A stretch of 64,000 nt of DNA, from assembly GCA_013399305.1 (NCBI GenBank), contig VXAI01000275.1:790584-854583 (forward strand). Reading direction: 5' to 3'. A model generated the notes under the pieces. That model was not told where the DNA came from and made no database searches. It was given only the letters and a program-made list of their open reading frames with translations. The number at the start of each line of letters is the position of its first letter. Position 1 is the stretch's first letter. Position numbers and translations under genes: made by a program. This document shows positions 24,701-36,850 of the stretch, piece after piece. The stretch is from Rostratula benghalensis. Lineage: Eukaryota > Chordata > Aves > Charadriiformes > Rostratulidae.

Positions 24701-27700
24701 TCTTAGTAGGTACCTTGTGTTTGCCATCCTTCTGGCAAGGATGCACTCCTTTAATAATATATGGTCTCACTGCATGGATTTCATTCTCTCCTGGCAGTCC
24801 TTCTTAGTTTTTTAATAAATGCCCTGTCCTTTCCATAGTTCCCCTCTTTTACCTGTTAGCACTCTGGTTTTCCTTATGTGTTCTAGTACTATGACAATTC
24901 TCTTTCTTTTAACCACTTCCTCATTAACAGAGCATTTTGGGATGCTGTTTGTTTACCTAACCACAGGTGTCCAGAACCATCTGGGAAGCATCAGGATATT
25001 CAGTCTGGCTTCAGTATGCAAATATCAAAGGCCACTGGTTCTTGGAGATTCTGTGTAGTATATTCCAGGTCTGTTCATTTATCTGATACCTGAGGGTATC
25101 TCAGATGGCAGAAGCCATCCATTCTCAAGTACTTGACATCTGACTATTTTAGTCTAGGGCAGGACATTCCAGATCTTCACAACTTATTTTTCAGACTTCT
25201 AGTATAAGTGTAGAATGAGGTGTGCCATAGGTGTTGTTTACTTCTTATTGCTTAAAATGACAATCAGTTTTGCATCTTCTGCTTGAATGTTTCTACACTC
25301 TGACCTTTCCTTTTCTCATGGACACAATGGTTTTGAAGTCACGTAAAATGGCAATATCACCCCAAGCTGTTCTTTAGCCTGTGTCAGCTTCCCTTTCCTC
25401 AATTTAGGAGGAAATAATTTTAAAAGTCATATGCAGCAGCTTGACTTCCTTACAGGTAAGATGAAATCTGGTTCTGCAGAGTGCTTGGACACTTTGCACC
25501 AGATGTGTCCCAAATTCCTTAAGAATAAGAAACCTGGTTCATCACCCCATCTTCTCAGCCAGGTGCTAAAATGCTGCCTTTTCATTTCTCCCTTCAGTCC
25601 TGAATCAAATATTGGTGCCATTTCTCCAATTACCACCTTAGGATTCCCAGTCACCAACTTCCTTCCTAGAAGCTTCCATTTTGCCACTGAAACTTGTCTC
25701 CACCCTTCCTAGTTGGTAACCACTATTGGTAGACATGGTTTGCACCTATCAAATGTATTTGTTGATTAGTACAATCAACATGTCCACATTGGTGCAATCA
25801 ACCTTTTCCTGACCAAACCTCTTCAGGCAGAAAACCAGACAGCACAGAGCTCGTCTTCAGTGCCACCTTCTGATTTAAGAGCAGTCTGGTTTAATAGCAC
25901 ACTAGTATGACAGCTTCTCAGCAATTCAGTACTTCCAGCAGTAATGCACCAGTAGGTCTGAAAACGAGGTTACCAGAGAGAACAGACCAGATACTGACTG
26001 CCGTTCAGATGAAGATGCAAGATGGCTTCCTCATTTCTCTAAAACTGCTTACTTCTTTATAAAGCATGGGTAATAGCAGCAAAAAAACCTCAATTTGGTG
26101 TTCAGAACTTAGTTATCACACAGACACCATAAACTTCAAAGACAGCAAACAGGGTAAGTAAATACTCTAGCAGATATGTGCAGGAGGAAGAGATGGAAAG
26201 CTCTCCTTTACCTTTTAATTCAGTGTCTGATGAGTCAAGACAGCCACCATACATTTTATTTGTCCCCTCTTGGACCTGGTTGCACTCTATAGCACCTGGC
26301 CCATATCCTCTGAGCTGGCAGACTAATCACTAACGCAAGGAACCCCCAAAACAATCAAAACTGAAAGAGGAAACAGTTCAACTCCTCCAAAAAATCTGCA
26401 TTGTTGAGGATTATAACCTTGCCAGACCTTTATTGGGTAGGTTCATTGGGGTTCACTTTAACAGTATTTTCAGAAGGCAAATGAGGATCCCAGTGAGCAC
26501 ATAACTCCCATAATCAGTGCAGTGGAACTTAACCAAATATTCTAGGCAATGGCAGAATGGTTCAGCTTGAATATCTGTAATGGAAAAAACATGTGTCCAC
26601 AGCATATCTATCACAAGAAGAACCAGCATCTGGAGAGATGGAGGAGTGCATCCTAACTTGCATTGTCTAACAGCACTTTGCCTAACTTGAAAGAGTAGTC
26701 TCAGTGTGAGCCTGAAAAGGGCATCTGTGAATGAAGATGAAGGGTTCCTTCTCCAGCTGTTGACCTAATCTTTCCTTTTTTCTGCCTATCCATAGGTAAA
26801 AGCTGCTCCTCCAGAATACGTGTTGCTGTATGTGTTGCTGTGATAATTCTCCTACTGGCCCTAGCAGTGTGCCTGATACTCATGTGTAAGTCTTGCTAAA
26901 TGTGTAAGAACTCTAATTATCTTGTGACTCTCCCCCACTGACAGACATCTAAGCGATGACATCCAAAACCAGTAGCAACAGAAGGCTATCTTGAAGGCAC
27001 AAGACAGCAGTTCTAAGCCAACTATGGCCAGAAGAGGAAATCTGTAAGAGTTGAGTGATTTGAAAGTTTAAAATTCCAGAAGAAAAAAAGCTAAAACCCA
27101 AATAAAAAACCCTATTCAAACAATACATAATTTAGAATATAAATGTTTTGAAGAAACAAGTTAAGATTAGATAATGCCTATGAGTGGTATGATTGCTATC
27201 CATGAGTATATATCAAGGTGAAGACCTTTCTCATATCACCAAGATGTCTGTAACACCAAAAGTCTTTAAATAAATGTGAAAAAAAACCCCCTCATTTGAA
27301 AGAGGTAGGTAAGTCACAACTTAAATCAAGTTGTTGCATCTTACTCAAATAAAAGCACAGTCCTATGTCTCTCCTCATATATAAATATATATGCTTGTTT
27401 TCAAATGTTCAGACACATATCTTTCCTTGGTGTTTTTTTTTTTCCATAGTGATATCTAAGACTCATCTTCCCCTGCACCAATATGTTGGAAGTTAATCCC
27501 TATAAGGAACAGGGCAAATAATTCAATTTAGTCTGGCCAACATTAGACTTTCATTGATCAACTTTGAACTTTGAATTTTAAATGTAAAAACAGTATTACA
27601 CATTGCCAGGCTAGTTCTTGCTTGCTTGCTCTCAGGAAAGAAATGTAGACTAGCAGGACTTCCTAGGCAGTGTGTCTATAGTGTGACAGCAATTTGTAAA

Positions 27701-30700
27701 GGAGTAGTTCAACAACTGTTTTGCATCAGCATTTGCCAGCTCATTACAATCCCAGTGAAAAAAAATGCATTCAAACTCTGTCAGGTATCATTTAAAATGC
27801 TATCTATTGGAGTTAATGCTATGAAGATAGATAGCAAAGCCTGGTTCCCTTCAGATGCTGCAAACCCTGAGCAAAATTACAGAGCAGAGGAACTTGTTCC
27901 AGAATCCCTGTTTTCTGGGAAAGCAAGTATAATCCTTTCCCACAATCATACTGCTATTTCATCCTGATGAAAATCTAGAGCCAGTCTCTCAATGTACTCA
28001 AATCTCTTGTACTAAAATGAAGATTTGTTTACTTCAGTGCTCAGTTTGGAGTCTATGCAATACTTGTATTCCTTCTGGACATGTTTTGCAGTAGGGTTTC
28101 TGCAACCTTGACAGTCCATAGATAAAATGGAAACAAGATATGTGGGGAGAAGTGATATGTGTGAATTATTTCAATGTTGAGTATTCTACTGAATCATTTA
28201 GTATGGTAGTTGAGGAGATATTTCAGCCAACGGGGTATTTGTAGTCGCCAGCCAAGAAAATTCTATATTTTCCTTATGATCATCACAAGCTAAAAGTTGC
28301 TTCATTTTGTCTGTGAAAGACTGCCTGAGCTGGAGTTGGTAAAGAAAATCCCTCCATGATAAAGGCTGGCCAGGTTGTTTGTTACAACAGGCAAAAGTGT
28401 GCCTTTTCAGGAAATGTATTCCATTTCCTGAAAACCTTTGCCTTGCCAGTATTGTTTGTTTCTTGAGGAAGTAATTAGCTTCTGCAGCATTCTCTGAAAA
28501 CTGAGTATCTTCTTGGAATAAGACATTCAATCAGGGCACAAATGCTCTTCAGCATTTTTGTCCATAACAAGTTGGCTATAGAAAATGTATTGGAAGAAGA
28601 GATCCTATGTCTATGACAAAATTACCTAGTTTTGGCCAGAGGTGGGTACAAGGCAAAAATAGATTCTCTGTAAGAGGTCCTTATCTCTCAAACTCCATAG
28701 CTACTTCCTGTCAGCATAGTTATGACTACAATCTGGTGGGACAAACCCCTTTCCAAGGTATCATTCCTACTGCACTGCGGGGTCTCACATCTGTTCTCAC
28801 CCAATCTGGCTGAAATTCCACTACTTCTCCCTCATCCTATTTTTGAGCTTGCTGCTTGTAAGCAACGTTCTTCCTTTCTTCCATATTCTGTTTCTTTTAC
28901 TGTTTGCCTCTAGTATGAAGTTTGCAGAGATGTCAGTTCTTTCATGCTCCTTGCCATTCTGGTACAAGTGTTTTAGATCTTTCTTTAAATCAGTCTCTTT
29001 TCTCATTTTACATATTCCTCTTTATAATGAATTTATCAATTTTGGTTTCAAGTTTAAGAACTCTACACGTACAATTTTTAGTTTAATGTTTCTTTACTGT
29101 TATTATTCCTCCCATTGTTCAGCTTCAAATAACCTCAAAAAAGTCTTAAACTTTGTTATAGACAATTTAATAACTCCCAGTGGGTTGAAGGAATGATACC
29201 CGGTTGTGCAATGGGCAATTGTGTCTTAAGCTGAGGTTTCCTAAGCACAGAATCTGGGACAATATAATTATTTGCTTACTGCTGCACATAGCCAGCTGGA
29301 ACATCCCCATGACCATGTCAACCCATCTTGTAAATACCTCCAGGGATGGTGCCTCAACCACTTCCCTCAGCAGCCCATTCCAATGCTTAATAAACTTTTC
29401 AATGTAGAAATTTTTCCTCATATCTGATCTGAACCTCCCCAGCACAACTTGAGACTATTTCTTCTTGTCCTATCACCTGTAACTTGGGAAAAAAGACCAA
29501 CCCCCAACTCTCTACAACCTCCTTTCAGGTGATTGTAGAGAGCAATTAGGTCTCCCCTCAGCCTCCTTTTCTCTAGACTTAACAACCCCAGCTCCCTCAG
29601 CCACTCTTCATAAGAGTTATTCTCCAGACCCCTCACCAGCTTTGTTGCCCTTCTCTGGACCTGCTCCAGCACCTCAATGTCCTTTTTGTGGTAAGGGGCA
29701 CAAAACTGGACACAGTACACAAGGTGGGACCTCACCAGCACCGAGCAGAGTGGGACAATCATCTCCCAAATCCTACTCACCATGCTGTTCCTGATACAGG
29801 CCAGGATGCTATTGGCCTCCTGGGCCACCTGGGCACGCTGCTGGCTCATGTTCAGCCAACAGTCGACCAAGACCCCCAGGTCCTTTTCTGCCAGGCAGCT
29901 CTCCAGCTACTCTTCCCCAAGCCCGTAGTGCTGTATGGGGTTGTTGTGACCCAAGTGCAGGACTCAGCACTTGGCCTTATTGAACCTCATCCCGTTGGCC
30001 TCAGCCTTTCAACCCAGCCTGTCCAGATCCCTCTGTAAAGGGGGGTACCCTCAAGCAGGTGAACACTCCCACACAACCCGATGTCATCAGCAAACTTCCT
30101 GAGGGTGCACTCGATCCCCTTGTCCAGATCCTGAAAATACGCTAAAGAGAACAGGCTCCACTACCGAGTCTCGGGGACACTGCTCATGGCCATCCACCAA
30201 CTGGATTTAACTCCATCCACGAGCACTCTCCGGGCCCAGCCCTCCAGTCAGCCATTAACCCAGTGGAGAGTACTCCCATCCAAGCCACGGGCAGCCAGTT
30301 TCTCCAAGAGGATACCATGGGAGACTGTATCAATGGATTCTAAACTCTTGAGGAGTTTCGAAGCTGATAAAACTGATAAAGCCCTGAAAAGACATGAAAA
30401 ATTCATTCATATCCCGCAAACTTCTGCAGAAAACTAAGCATAAATTTAGTTCAGCTGAGACCTCAGCTATTTTCTTCACTCTCTTGAAACTCTTCTTTCA
30501 CTTTCTCTCTGTGATAAACTTGTGCAGTCTAGCTAGTCATCAGATAATGAAATAAAGTTGCACACCTCCCTCCACAGTCTCTTTTCTGGCTGTCAGAAGC
30601 CTCCTGTGAAGCACAAATCCCTTACAACTACTATGTCAGAATAAAGAGGAAAATCAAGACGATTTCAGCCAGGGCATCTGCTTCAAAACCTACGATGAAC

Positions 30701-33700
30701 ACTGTTTTCTCATTTTGGTCTGGAGGAGCTTCCAGGTGCGGTACAGCTGGGCTCTGTCTGTATATCTCACCCCACTTGTGTGGGGTAGGAGCAGACTAGG
30801 ACTGCAGCTTCAAGCTGTATGGGAGGGAGCAAGCTTCACCAAGAACAGATTGGCTTGAGCGTTCACGTCTCAAAGATGGCTCTTATTTCTTATTGCTATA
30901 GTCATGTATTATACAGTATGTACTGTACAAATACTGTACATATACTGCTACTCCTGTATGGTACTATAATTCTGGGGGTGTGGGGTGTGGGGTGTGTTCC
31001 AATGAAGAAGCAACAATGGGAGGAGTAGGAATTCTCTGTGGAGTGATGTTGGGTGTCTAAGAGCTCTGACAGCATATGGCACAATGCTGAGACATTCAAA
31101 GCAGAAATTCTGCTCTTCTTTCCAGATCATCCAACTGTAAGCAGCCCACCTGACTCAAAAATGTTCTCCAAAACCTCTGAAGAGGAACTACGTGGGTAAT
31201 CTTCTGTCATTCAAAAGACAGTTTCCAGAAGCCTGTTTAGATTGCTTTTTTAGCGTGTCAGAAGGTGTCTAGATTTTGTTCAGAAGAAAAACAAACAAAC
31301 TAGAAATCTGACATCTCAGGAATAAATAACTCAATCGTGTATACTCACCAGAAGAGCTCTCAAGGCCAGAGACATTTCACAATTTACTCATCTGCAAAAG
31401 TAGTGTTTGGTCAGCACTGCATTACTGTTTCAGAGGGCAGAACTGATCATTCTCTCATGCTAGTGCAGAGGAGCCCGTGGGTAGGTGAATGGTCAGGAAT
31501 GTAACAATTCCTTTGGTATCACAGCATTATGTAATGTGCATGTAGTGCTTTTCAAAAAACCCTCCTTTCTTAGCATTTTAACTGAGAGGTATTTTCTTTT
31601 GCTGTTTGGGAGCTGCTGGATAACAAAATTATATCACCTAGTCCCTATCTCCCTGAACCGTATCACCCTTTCCAGCTCCCATTCTCTCCTTCTCCCAACA
31701 CTCTTCTTCCTGGAAGTGCAAAGAAACATTATTTCATTCAATAGCATCACTTTTGCAATATTTTGCAGCAGGGAAAATAAGACATTTGAGAATAGAAAGC
31801 TGCTTTTTGCCCTGATCATTTCTTTTTATCTCCTGAGCAAAGATTTACAAAAGATTTAAAAGGCTGTATAATGTTATCAGTGATTGTATTTCTATGGCTC
31901 ATGTTCAGTAGCTCTTGGAATGGTATTCTCTGCAGAGGCTGGCATGGATCCCCAGTGGTCTGGTGAAAAAAGCAAATAGAAATTCACAGGATTTTTTTTG
32001 GGCTGTAATCTACTTTCTTAACTTCTTTTGTAATAGTATCCTTTCCTTCCTGTGAACATGGATTTATCCCTCCTGCAGGCTGCCCTCCAGACTGGGAAAA
32101 ACATAAGGAAAAATGCTACTTCTTTTCTCAAGTAACAGAAATAAAAGACTGGAATGCCTCCCGTAAAGAATGTACTGACATGAATTCAGACCTGGTGATC
32201 ATTGACAACAAGGATGAACTGGTGAGATATAAATTCATGGGGCTGCATCTAGGGCTGCTTGACTGGTATGCCAAAAGGATGATGGGTTACAATTGTGTCT
32301 TCTCACATTAGATGTCTTTGGGGATCTACAATCTACTGCTAGCCATGTGCACCAGGCACCTCTGTACGGTAGCAAACACCTTCACAGTAAGATGCTTCTT
32401 GATGGTTGAAGTCTTGCATCTGGAAGCTTCTCCCTGCAAGCGTGCTCCCATGGGAAGGAGGAAAGTGTCTGCTTAGCTAAATATTGTTTTAACTTTGTGT
32501 TTAGCACACAAACTAGGACCAAACAGCATGAGTAGATACTTATTTATTAGAATAAGTGACAAAAACTGAAAGGCCTTTTCCATCACAATCAGAATAGAAA
32601 AGTGTCTCCAGGTATCAAGTCACACCTGGTTAATGTACAGCTTTAATGGTATCACAGGTGTATTATTCTGTTAGTCTATTGCTAAGAAGCCCCAGGAAGA
32701 GAGACAGGACAAAATAAAAATGGACAAATTCAGCCTCTGAAGCTGTGGAAAGAGATGGTGTGGCTGGATGCACACTGCACATTCTATAGAAAGCTGGGTA
32801 TTTTGCACTATGATTTCTGTGTAACTCTGGTGAAAAAAAAATATAATTTAAATGTTTTATAATTGTTTCCTTTCTAGGATTATCTTTTTTTACAATCAGA
32901 AAGTCATTACTACCTTCTTGGTCTCACATACTCTTCAAGTGAGGAAAAGTGGAAGTGGATTAACAACATGGAACACAGTGGAGACATGTAAGTTCTTCCA
33001 GCAAGTCACTGTGACTTCTGGAAAACATCTGGAAACAGTAAAAATAAAAAAATACTGAGAGCCAACAAGAGTGAGTACAAGTGAGATCAGGACCTACTAT
33101 TTGTAGCAACCTGATTTCTTGAGATTGAGGTGCTTCAGCACATCCCTCTGACAAGTCAAAGAGAATCTGTAAGTCCCATGGGACCCCAGGCATGTCACAT
33201 CAGGATGGCAAGAGGACGGAGCTGTCGTTCTGGTGAAAAGGATGATTCTGACTAGATGGAGTTCAGTGGGGAAAGAAAGGATACAGTATGCAGGGACAGG
33301 AGAGAGTGTGATGTCAGCACCGTTGAATGGAGACTACCAAAGAAGGGGAAGGTCCCTGTATGGAAGCATAGCTCATATACTTTTTGGGCGGTTTGGGGAG
33401 AAAATTGAGGAATGGGAGGGAGACTCTTACAAGGCAGCATCTAATCTCACTGAAAATAATACAATTTAGCAGCAAGGGCAGATGCCACTGTCTTTCATGG
33501 AAATGACAGTGACTGTATTGCATCCAGCTAAGCTAGGAATGCAGCTAAATCTGGCTTTCTCTCCCTTTTTAGATTTAATATCGAGAGAAACTTTTCTGAC
33601 TATTCCTGCGCTGTCGTTGGACGTGAAAAAGTAGAAACTGCATCTTGCAACGGCTCCTCAACAACACAAATTATGTGTGAAAAAGCTGCAAATATTTCAG

Positions 33701-33714
33701 AAGAGAAGAAATGA
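21760..33714 (+). CDS. Lectin A: ITIM-bearing KLR-like type II receptor
   Basis: Seven exons give 233 codons plus stop: 21760-21841, 22961-23029, 26796-26885, 31126-31191, 32079-32221, 32878-32987, 33573-33714. Splice phases (1,1,1,1,0,2) match the killer-cell lectin-like receptor plan. Cytoplasmic tail: ITIM LIYADL (residues 5-10) and a second tyrosine motif CTYAEV (29-34) whose -2 residue is atypical. Membrane span about 60-80, with no charged residue in its core and R57/R59 at the edge. Short stalk 81-103, then a C-type lectin-like domain from C104. Six canonical cysteines: 104, 115, 134, 199, 212, 222. No Ca2+-binding EPN/QPD or WND motif, so a protein ligand is expected. Oddities: the usual WIGL is LLGL (163-166) and the tryptophan before the last cysteine is replaced (QIMC). 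ATG 21760 was chosen because [10 protein letters not shown] resembles other killer-lectin N termini; an in-frame ATG at 21652 would add 36 basic residues. Likely an inhibitory leukocyte receptor; the exact orthologue is uncertain. Confidence 0.85.
23073..23217. repeat. (GGAGA)n pentanucleotide microsatellite
   Basis: About 29 pure copies of the pentamer form a 145-base all-purine tract in lectin A intron 2, starting 44 bases after the exon 2 donor. Confidence 0.95.
23366..23800 (-). repeat. Old CR1/L3-like LINE remnant (tentative)
   Basis: GGCCAGACCAAGGAATCACC followed by CTAGCCCAGCCTACTGTCTCC resembles the reverse complement of an old CR1-like 3' region common in sauropsids. It is strongly diverged, with no open frame, and lies in lectin A intron 2. 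The limits are rough. Confidence 0.45.
23985..24080 (+). mobile_element. CR1 LINE 3' end fragment
   Basis: CACCCTGCTCTAGCTGACGC, then GGACTAGGTGATCTGGAAAG, followed by ACTCTGTGACTGTG. This is the last hundred bases of a CR1 in the plus orientation, in lectin A intron 2. Confidence 0.7.
24081..26795. other. Rest of lectin A intron 2, no gene supported
   Basis: T-rich, unannotated intron sequence. The longest open frame (24250-24807, plus) has no recognisable domain and looks like a chance frame in low-GC sequence. Confidence 0.5.
26886..29169. other. First part of lectin A intron 3, nothing recognised
   Basis: AT-rich intron sequence with several short open frames on both strands, none with splice-site pairs or family motifs. 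No repeat family is recognised before the CR1 element. Confidence 0.5.
29170..30345 (-). mobile_element. CR1 LINE, about 1.2 kb, in lectin A intron 3
   Basis: Minus-strand frames 29870-29418 and 29445-29167 encode the last part of the CR1 reverse transcriptase (for example [13 protein letters not shown] and [20 protein letters not shown]). Upstream sequence to about 30345 has other CR1 stretches such as CAACTGGATTTAACTCCATC on the plus strand. Frameshifts and stops make it a dead, 5'-truncated copy. It sits between the transmembrane exon and the stalk exon of lectin A. Confidence 0.9.
30346..31125. other. Remainder of lectin A intron 3
   Basis: No coding or repeat feature recognised. A short AT-rich segment near 30900-30950 is followed by a GGGTGTGGGG repeat around 30975-30993. 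Confidence 0.4.
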
Positions 33715-33962
33715 ACACAATAGGTCCATCCAGGCATGTCATCCCCCACTTCCTGTAGGAATGGCAGACTGGATCTGACTCCTTTATCTTTAGCTGTCTA
33801 AATATCTAGTCAGGGGGACTCACAGGCTCCCTCTAGACACCTTGCCAAGCTTAGCACATTCTTTCCCAATATGGATGTCAGAGACTGGATGAAGCCGCCT
33901 CTAGAGGACCTTGCATTTGCACACATTAGGAAGCTGGAGACTTGCTCATAGCAGAAAAGGAC

Positions 33963-34343
33963 TGTCCTGATTTAGCCTCAGAGGGCAACAAAGAACCATG
34001 CAGCAGCTGCTCTGTCAGACCAGAACCCCCACCCACCACAGCCATGAGGGGTGAATCGGAAGAAAAAGACAAAACTCATGGGTTGAGACAACAGCAGTTT
34101 AACAGAACAGCCAAGGGAAACAAATTAAACAATAACACTGAGAGGCATAGACAACCACGATTATGATACCACTGCTGGCTGACCAGACCAGGATGCTACA
34201 GCCTGCTCCTTCATGGCAGCTTCCTGCCCCCTCCGCAGGCCAGCTCCCAGCTATCCCCTGGGCACAGCTGGAATGGGATGGAATACCTGTGTCCCTGCTA
34301 GAGCGTGGGGAAAATTAATGCTATCCCTGCCAGAACTAGGACA
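33963..34343 (-). mobile_element. ERV LTR (3' LTR of the minus-strand provirus)
   Basis: The 381-base block begins TGTCCT and ends AGGACA, perfect inverted ends. Read on the minus strand it starts TGTCCTAGTTCTGGCAGGGA, an avian ERVL-type LTR start. The bases just outside 34343 read GGGATAAGGGTTCAATAA on the minus strand, a plausible polypurine tract. The LTR lies 248 bases after the lectin A stop codon, so it may fall inside that gene's 3' UTR. Confidence 0.85.
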
Positions 34344-36822
34344 TTATTGAACCCTTATCCCATACCATCTATGCTATGCCCAGATCTTACAGTTTACAAT
34401 TAAATGGCATCACTTTCCTCTGTCATATATATGTGTACTCACATATATATCCATACTGTCCTTATCCATAATGTCCTTAATCTATGGGCCATCACTCTAA
34501 AATGTCCTAAATCCTAAAATGAACTAAAATTGAGTTCATTTAATTCATGACTTTGGGCTCCGTCTCTCAGGGCAGGGAAGGTGGTGTGTGGGGCTGGACT
34601 GTTGCATGCTGTATTTTGGGGACTTGCAGCTGATGTATCCAGTGCAAGCTCATGCCCATGGTACATGGGTTGAAAATGTTGAGGTCAATGAAGTTGTTGG
34701 GCACCAGCTGCTGAAGTCAGGTCTGATCCCTTCACTGCTGCATTTCACTTGTTTTTTCATCAGAGTCCATCTATCATTAGTTTGCGTGATTCTTACTAGT
34801 ACAAGCAGGACCCATCAGTGAAGAGGACATATCTCTTCTCATTTTCTGGTAGATTATATACAGTGAGGCCTCTTCCACACATACCACCTCTTCCTCCGGT
34901 GACATTCCAAAATCCTTGACCTCTGGCCAGTCCATAATCACTTCTCAAATTCCTGGGCGACTGGGGCTTTCCAGTTGAGATTGCTGTCAGTGCAATCCAT
35001 GTGCTCCATGAGGCATCCATTGAATATCCAGCCCAGCACTTGCAGTTGTCCCTTTCCCCCACCTGGCTGGAACAAGGCCCTCTCTTATCCTGGTCATAGA
35101 TTCCGTTACTCACTTCTTGCAAAAAAGACTTGAAAGTTCCCTCAAGAGGGTCAGAAGTAAGATCAGGCCTTCTACACTGTCTGGGGAACTGCCCACTGGA
35201 AACTTGGGTGGCCCTCTTCCTGGAGTGATCCCCTTTTGTGGTTATCCTTCCTTGCAACTCCTGTACCCATGCCCATAGGATTGAAGTAGGCTGTCCATCC
35301 CACTTTCTTATGTCCTCTCTGTGGTCTCACAGGCAGAACCAAAGGGTACCTCATGGTGTATATCCCCTGTATTCTCTATCTTGAGTGGAGAAATATCTGC
35401 TCCTAACAGCTGAGATACTGGCTTGTACAGGTGAGAAGAAGGACATACTCTTTTCACATTGCTGAGATATCCAAGACAGTTTCTCCAGAGCCGAGACAAG
35501 ATGGGAAGAGAGACTTTCTTCACACTGCCGAAGTTGGGCAGCCACCTCATCCAACATTGGTCCCTCTTCACCTTTCCATTCCATTACTGCCAATGAGTTG
35601 CCATATGACGATGGAGTGCTCTGTACAAACTTCTGCCACATAAGCCTTATACATTGGATCTCATCAGGATCTGTGGGTAACTCTGCATTGTCCAGGTCAT
35701 GATAAATCATCTCCCTCATGGATAATTCTCTCAGGTACTGGATACATCTTTCCATGGTGGTCCACTTGCTCACATGACATGCTACATCTTCACCTTTCCC
35801 TCACACCTAACAGGAGTCACTTCCAGAGGCTGAGAGCTTGTGTCTTTTTCCCAATCACCTTGTCAATGCCCCCTTCCCTTGACAGAGATCCCAGCTGCCT
35901 AGCTTTCCTACCCTTCAATTCCTAGCTGCTGGCTCCATTATCCCAGCATTGGAGTAGCCAGGTGACAATGTGCTCACGTGGACGTCGGTTGAAATCTTTC
36001 TGCATATCCCACAGCTCACTCAGCGATAGGGATCCGGTGATTATCTCTGGTTCCACCTCTTCCTCCTGTTCTTGTGATGACCCTGGATCATCATCATCCC
36101 TCACTAAGTGAATTTATTTCTTGGTGTATTTCTTCTTCTGGGTTGGGGCAACTGATACAGACACCTTTTTGTTGTCTGGTTCAGTTGCAGTGCCTGTCAC
36201 CATGGTTGGAGTAACCCCATTGCCTGCCACCGGGGCTGGAGTAGATGCAGTGCCGGACACAGGGGTTGGAGAAGCCACAGTTCCTACCACTGGGGTTGGA
36301 GTAACTGCAGTGCCTACCCCAGTTTCTGTTGCAGGAGTGACAGTAGCCACACTGCCTGATGGCCTGGTTCCCATCTCTTTCTCCAGTGGATGCTGCATAA
36401 TATTGAGCAGTGTCTGGTAAATAATGGCCAGGGCCCAGCCCAGTGTGGTGAACTGTACCTCTCTGGAATAGCTACAACATTTTCCTTCCAAATATTCTAT
36501 CACTTTGTCAGGGTCCTGTAATTGTTCAGGGGTGAAGTCCCATACTATTGGAGGTGAAAAGCTCTCTAGATATTTGCCCATATTCTACCACATGCCATGT
36601 CACCCATGACTATCTATCTAGCCTCCAGGCTGATCTCTAGGTGGTGGTCTTAAATAGTTGCTTAACCGTAAACAACAACTGAAGCACATTCAGGAGATAC
36701 AGCAATAGGACCAAGACGGTTTGCGTGTCCCAAGAGTATTCAAAATTCTTAAAAACTGGCATAACCAGCACAAAAGAGAAAAGGGAGGTGAAAAATCTAA
36801 GGAAAGTATCCACCTCTGTGCG
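34344..36822 (-). mobile_element. Decayed ERV internal region: gag, then RNase H start
   Basis: Minus-strand frames from 36581 down to about 35308 resemble gag of avian endogenous retroviruses. There is an N-terminal matrix-like part, a Thr/Pro/Val-rich repeat segment (about 36400-36150), an acidic linker (about 36090-36050) and a capsid-like region. The frame is broken by stops and frameshifts (near 36110, 35900 and 35350). A separate frame 35257-34796 ends in the pol RNase H motif LFTDGS. Protease, most of reverse transcriptase, integrase and env are missing, so a large internal deletion has occurred. It cannot produce virus. Confidence 0.8.
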
Positions 36823-36850
36823 GCAGCTCCCAGCTATCCCCTGGGCATAG
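36823..36850 (-). mobile_element. Remnant of the 5' LTR
   Basis: CAGCTCCCAGCTATCCCCTG and the next few bases repeat an interior segment of the LTR at about 34240-34269. Only some 28 bases of the LTR remain, and they join directly to the copied lectin exon. Confidence 0.65.

Noticed and set aside
24250..24807. 185-codon plus-strand frame in lectin A intron 2
   Set aside because: No domain, no splice support and low-complexity T-rich composition; best explained as chance.
31126..31195. Donor GTAATC at 31196 for lectin A exon 4
   Set aside because: It leaves phase 2, which would shift the next exon out of the CPPDW frame; GTGGGT at 31192 gives the required phase 1.
36121..36420. Plus-strand Val/Thr/Gly-rich frame
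   Set aside because: Antisense shadow of the repeat segment in the retroviral gag-like frame.
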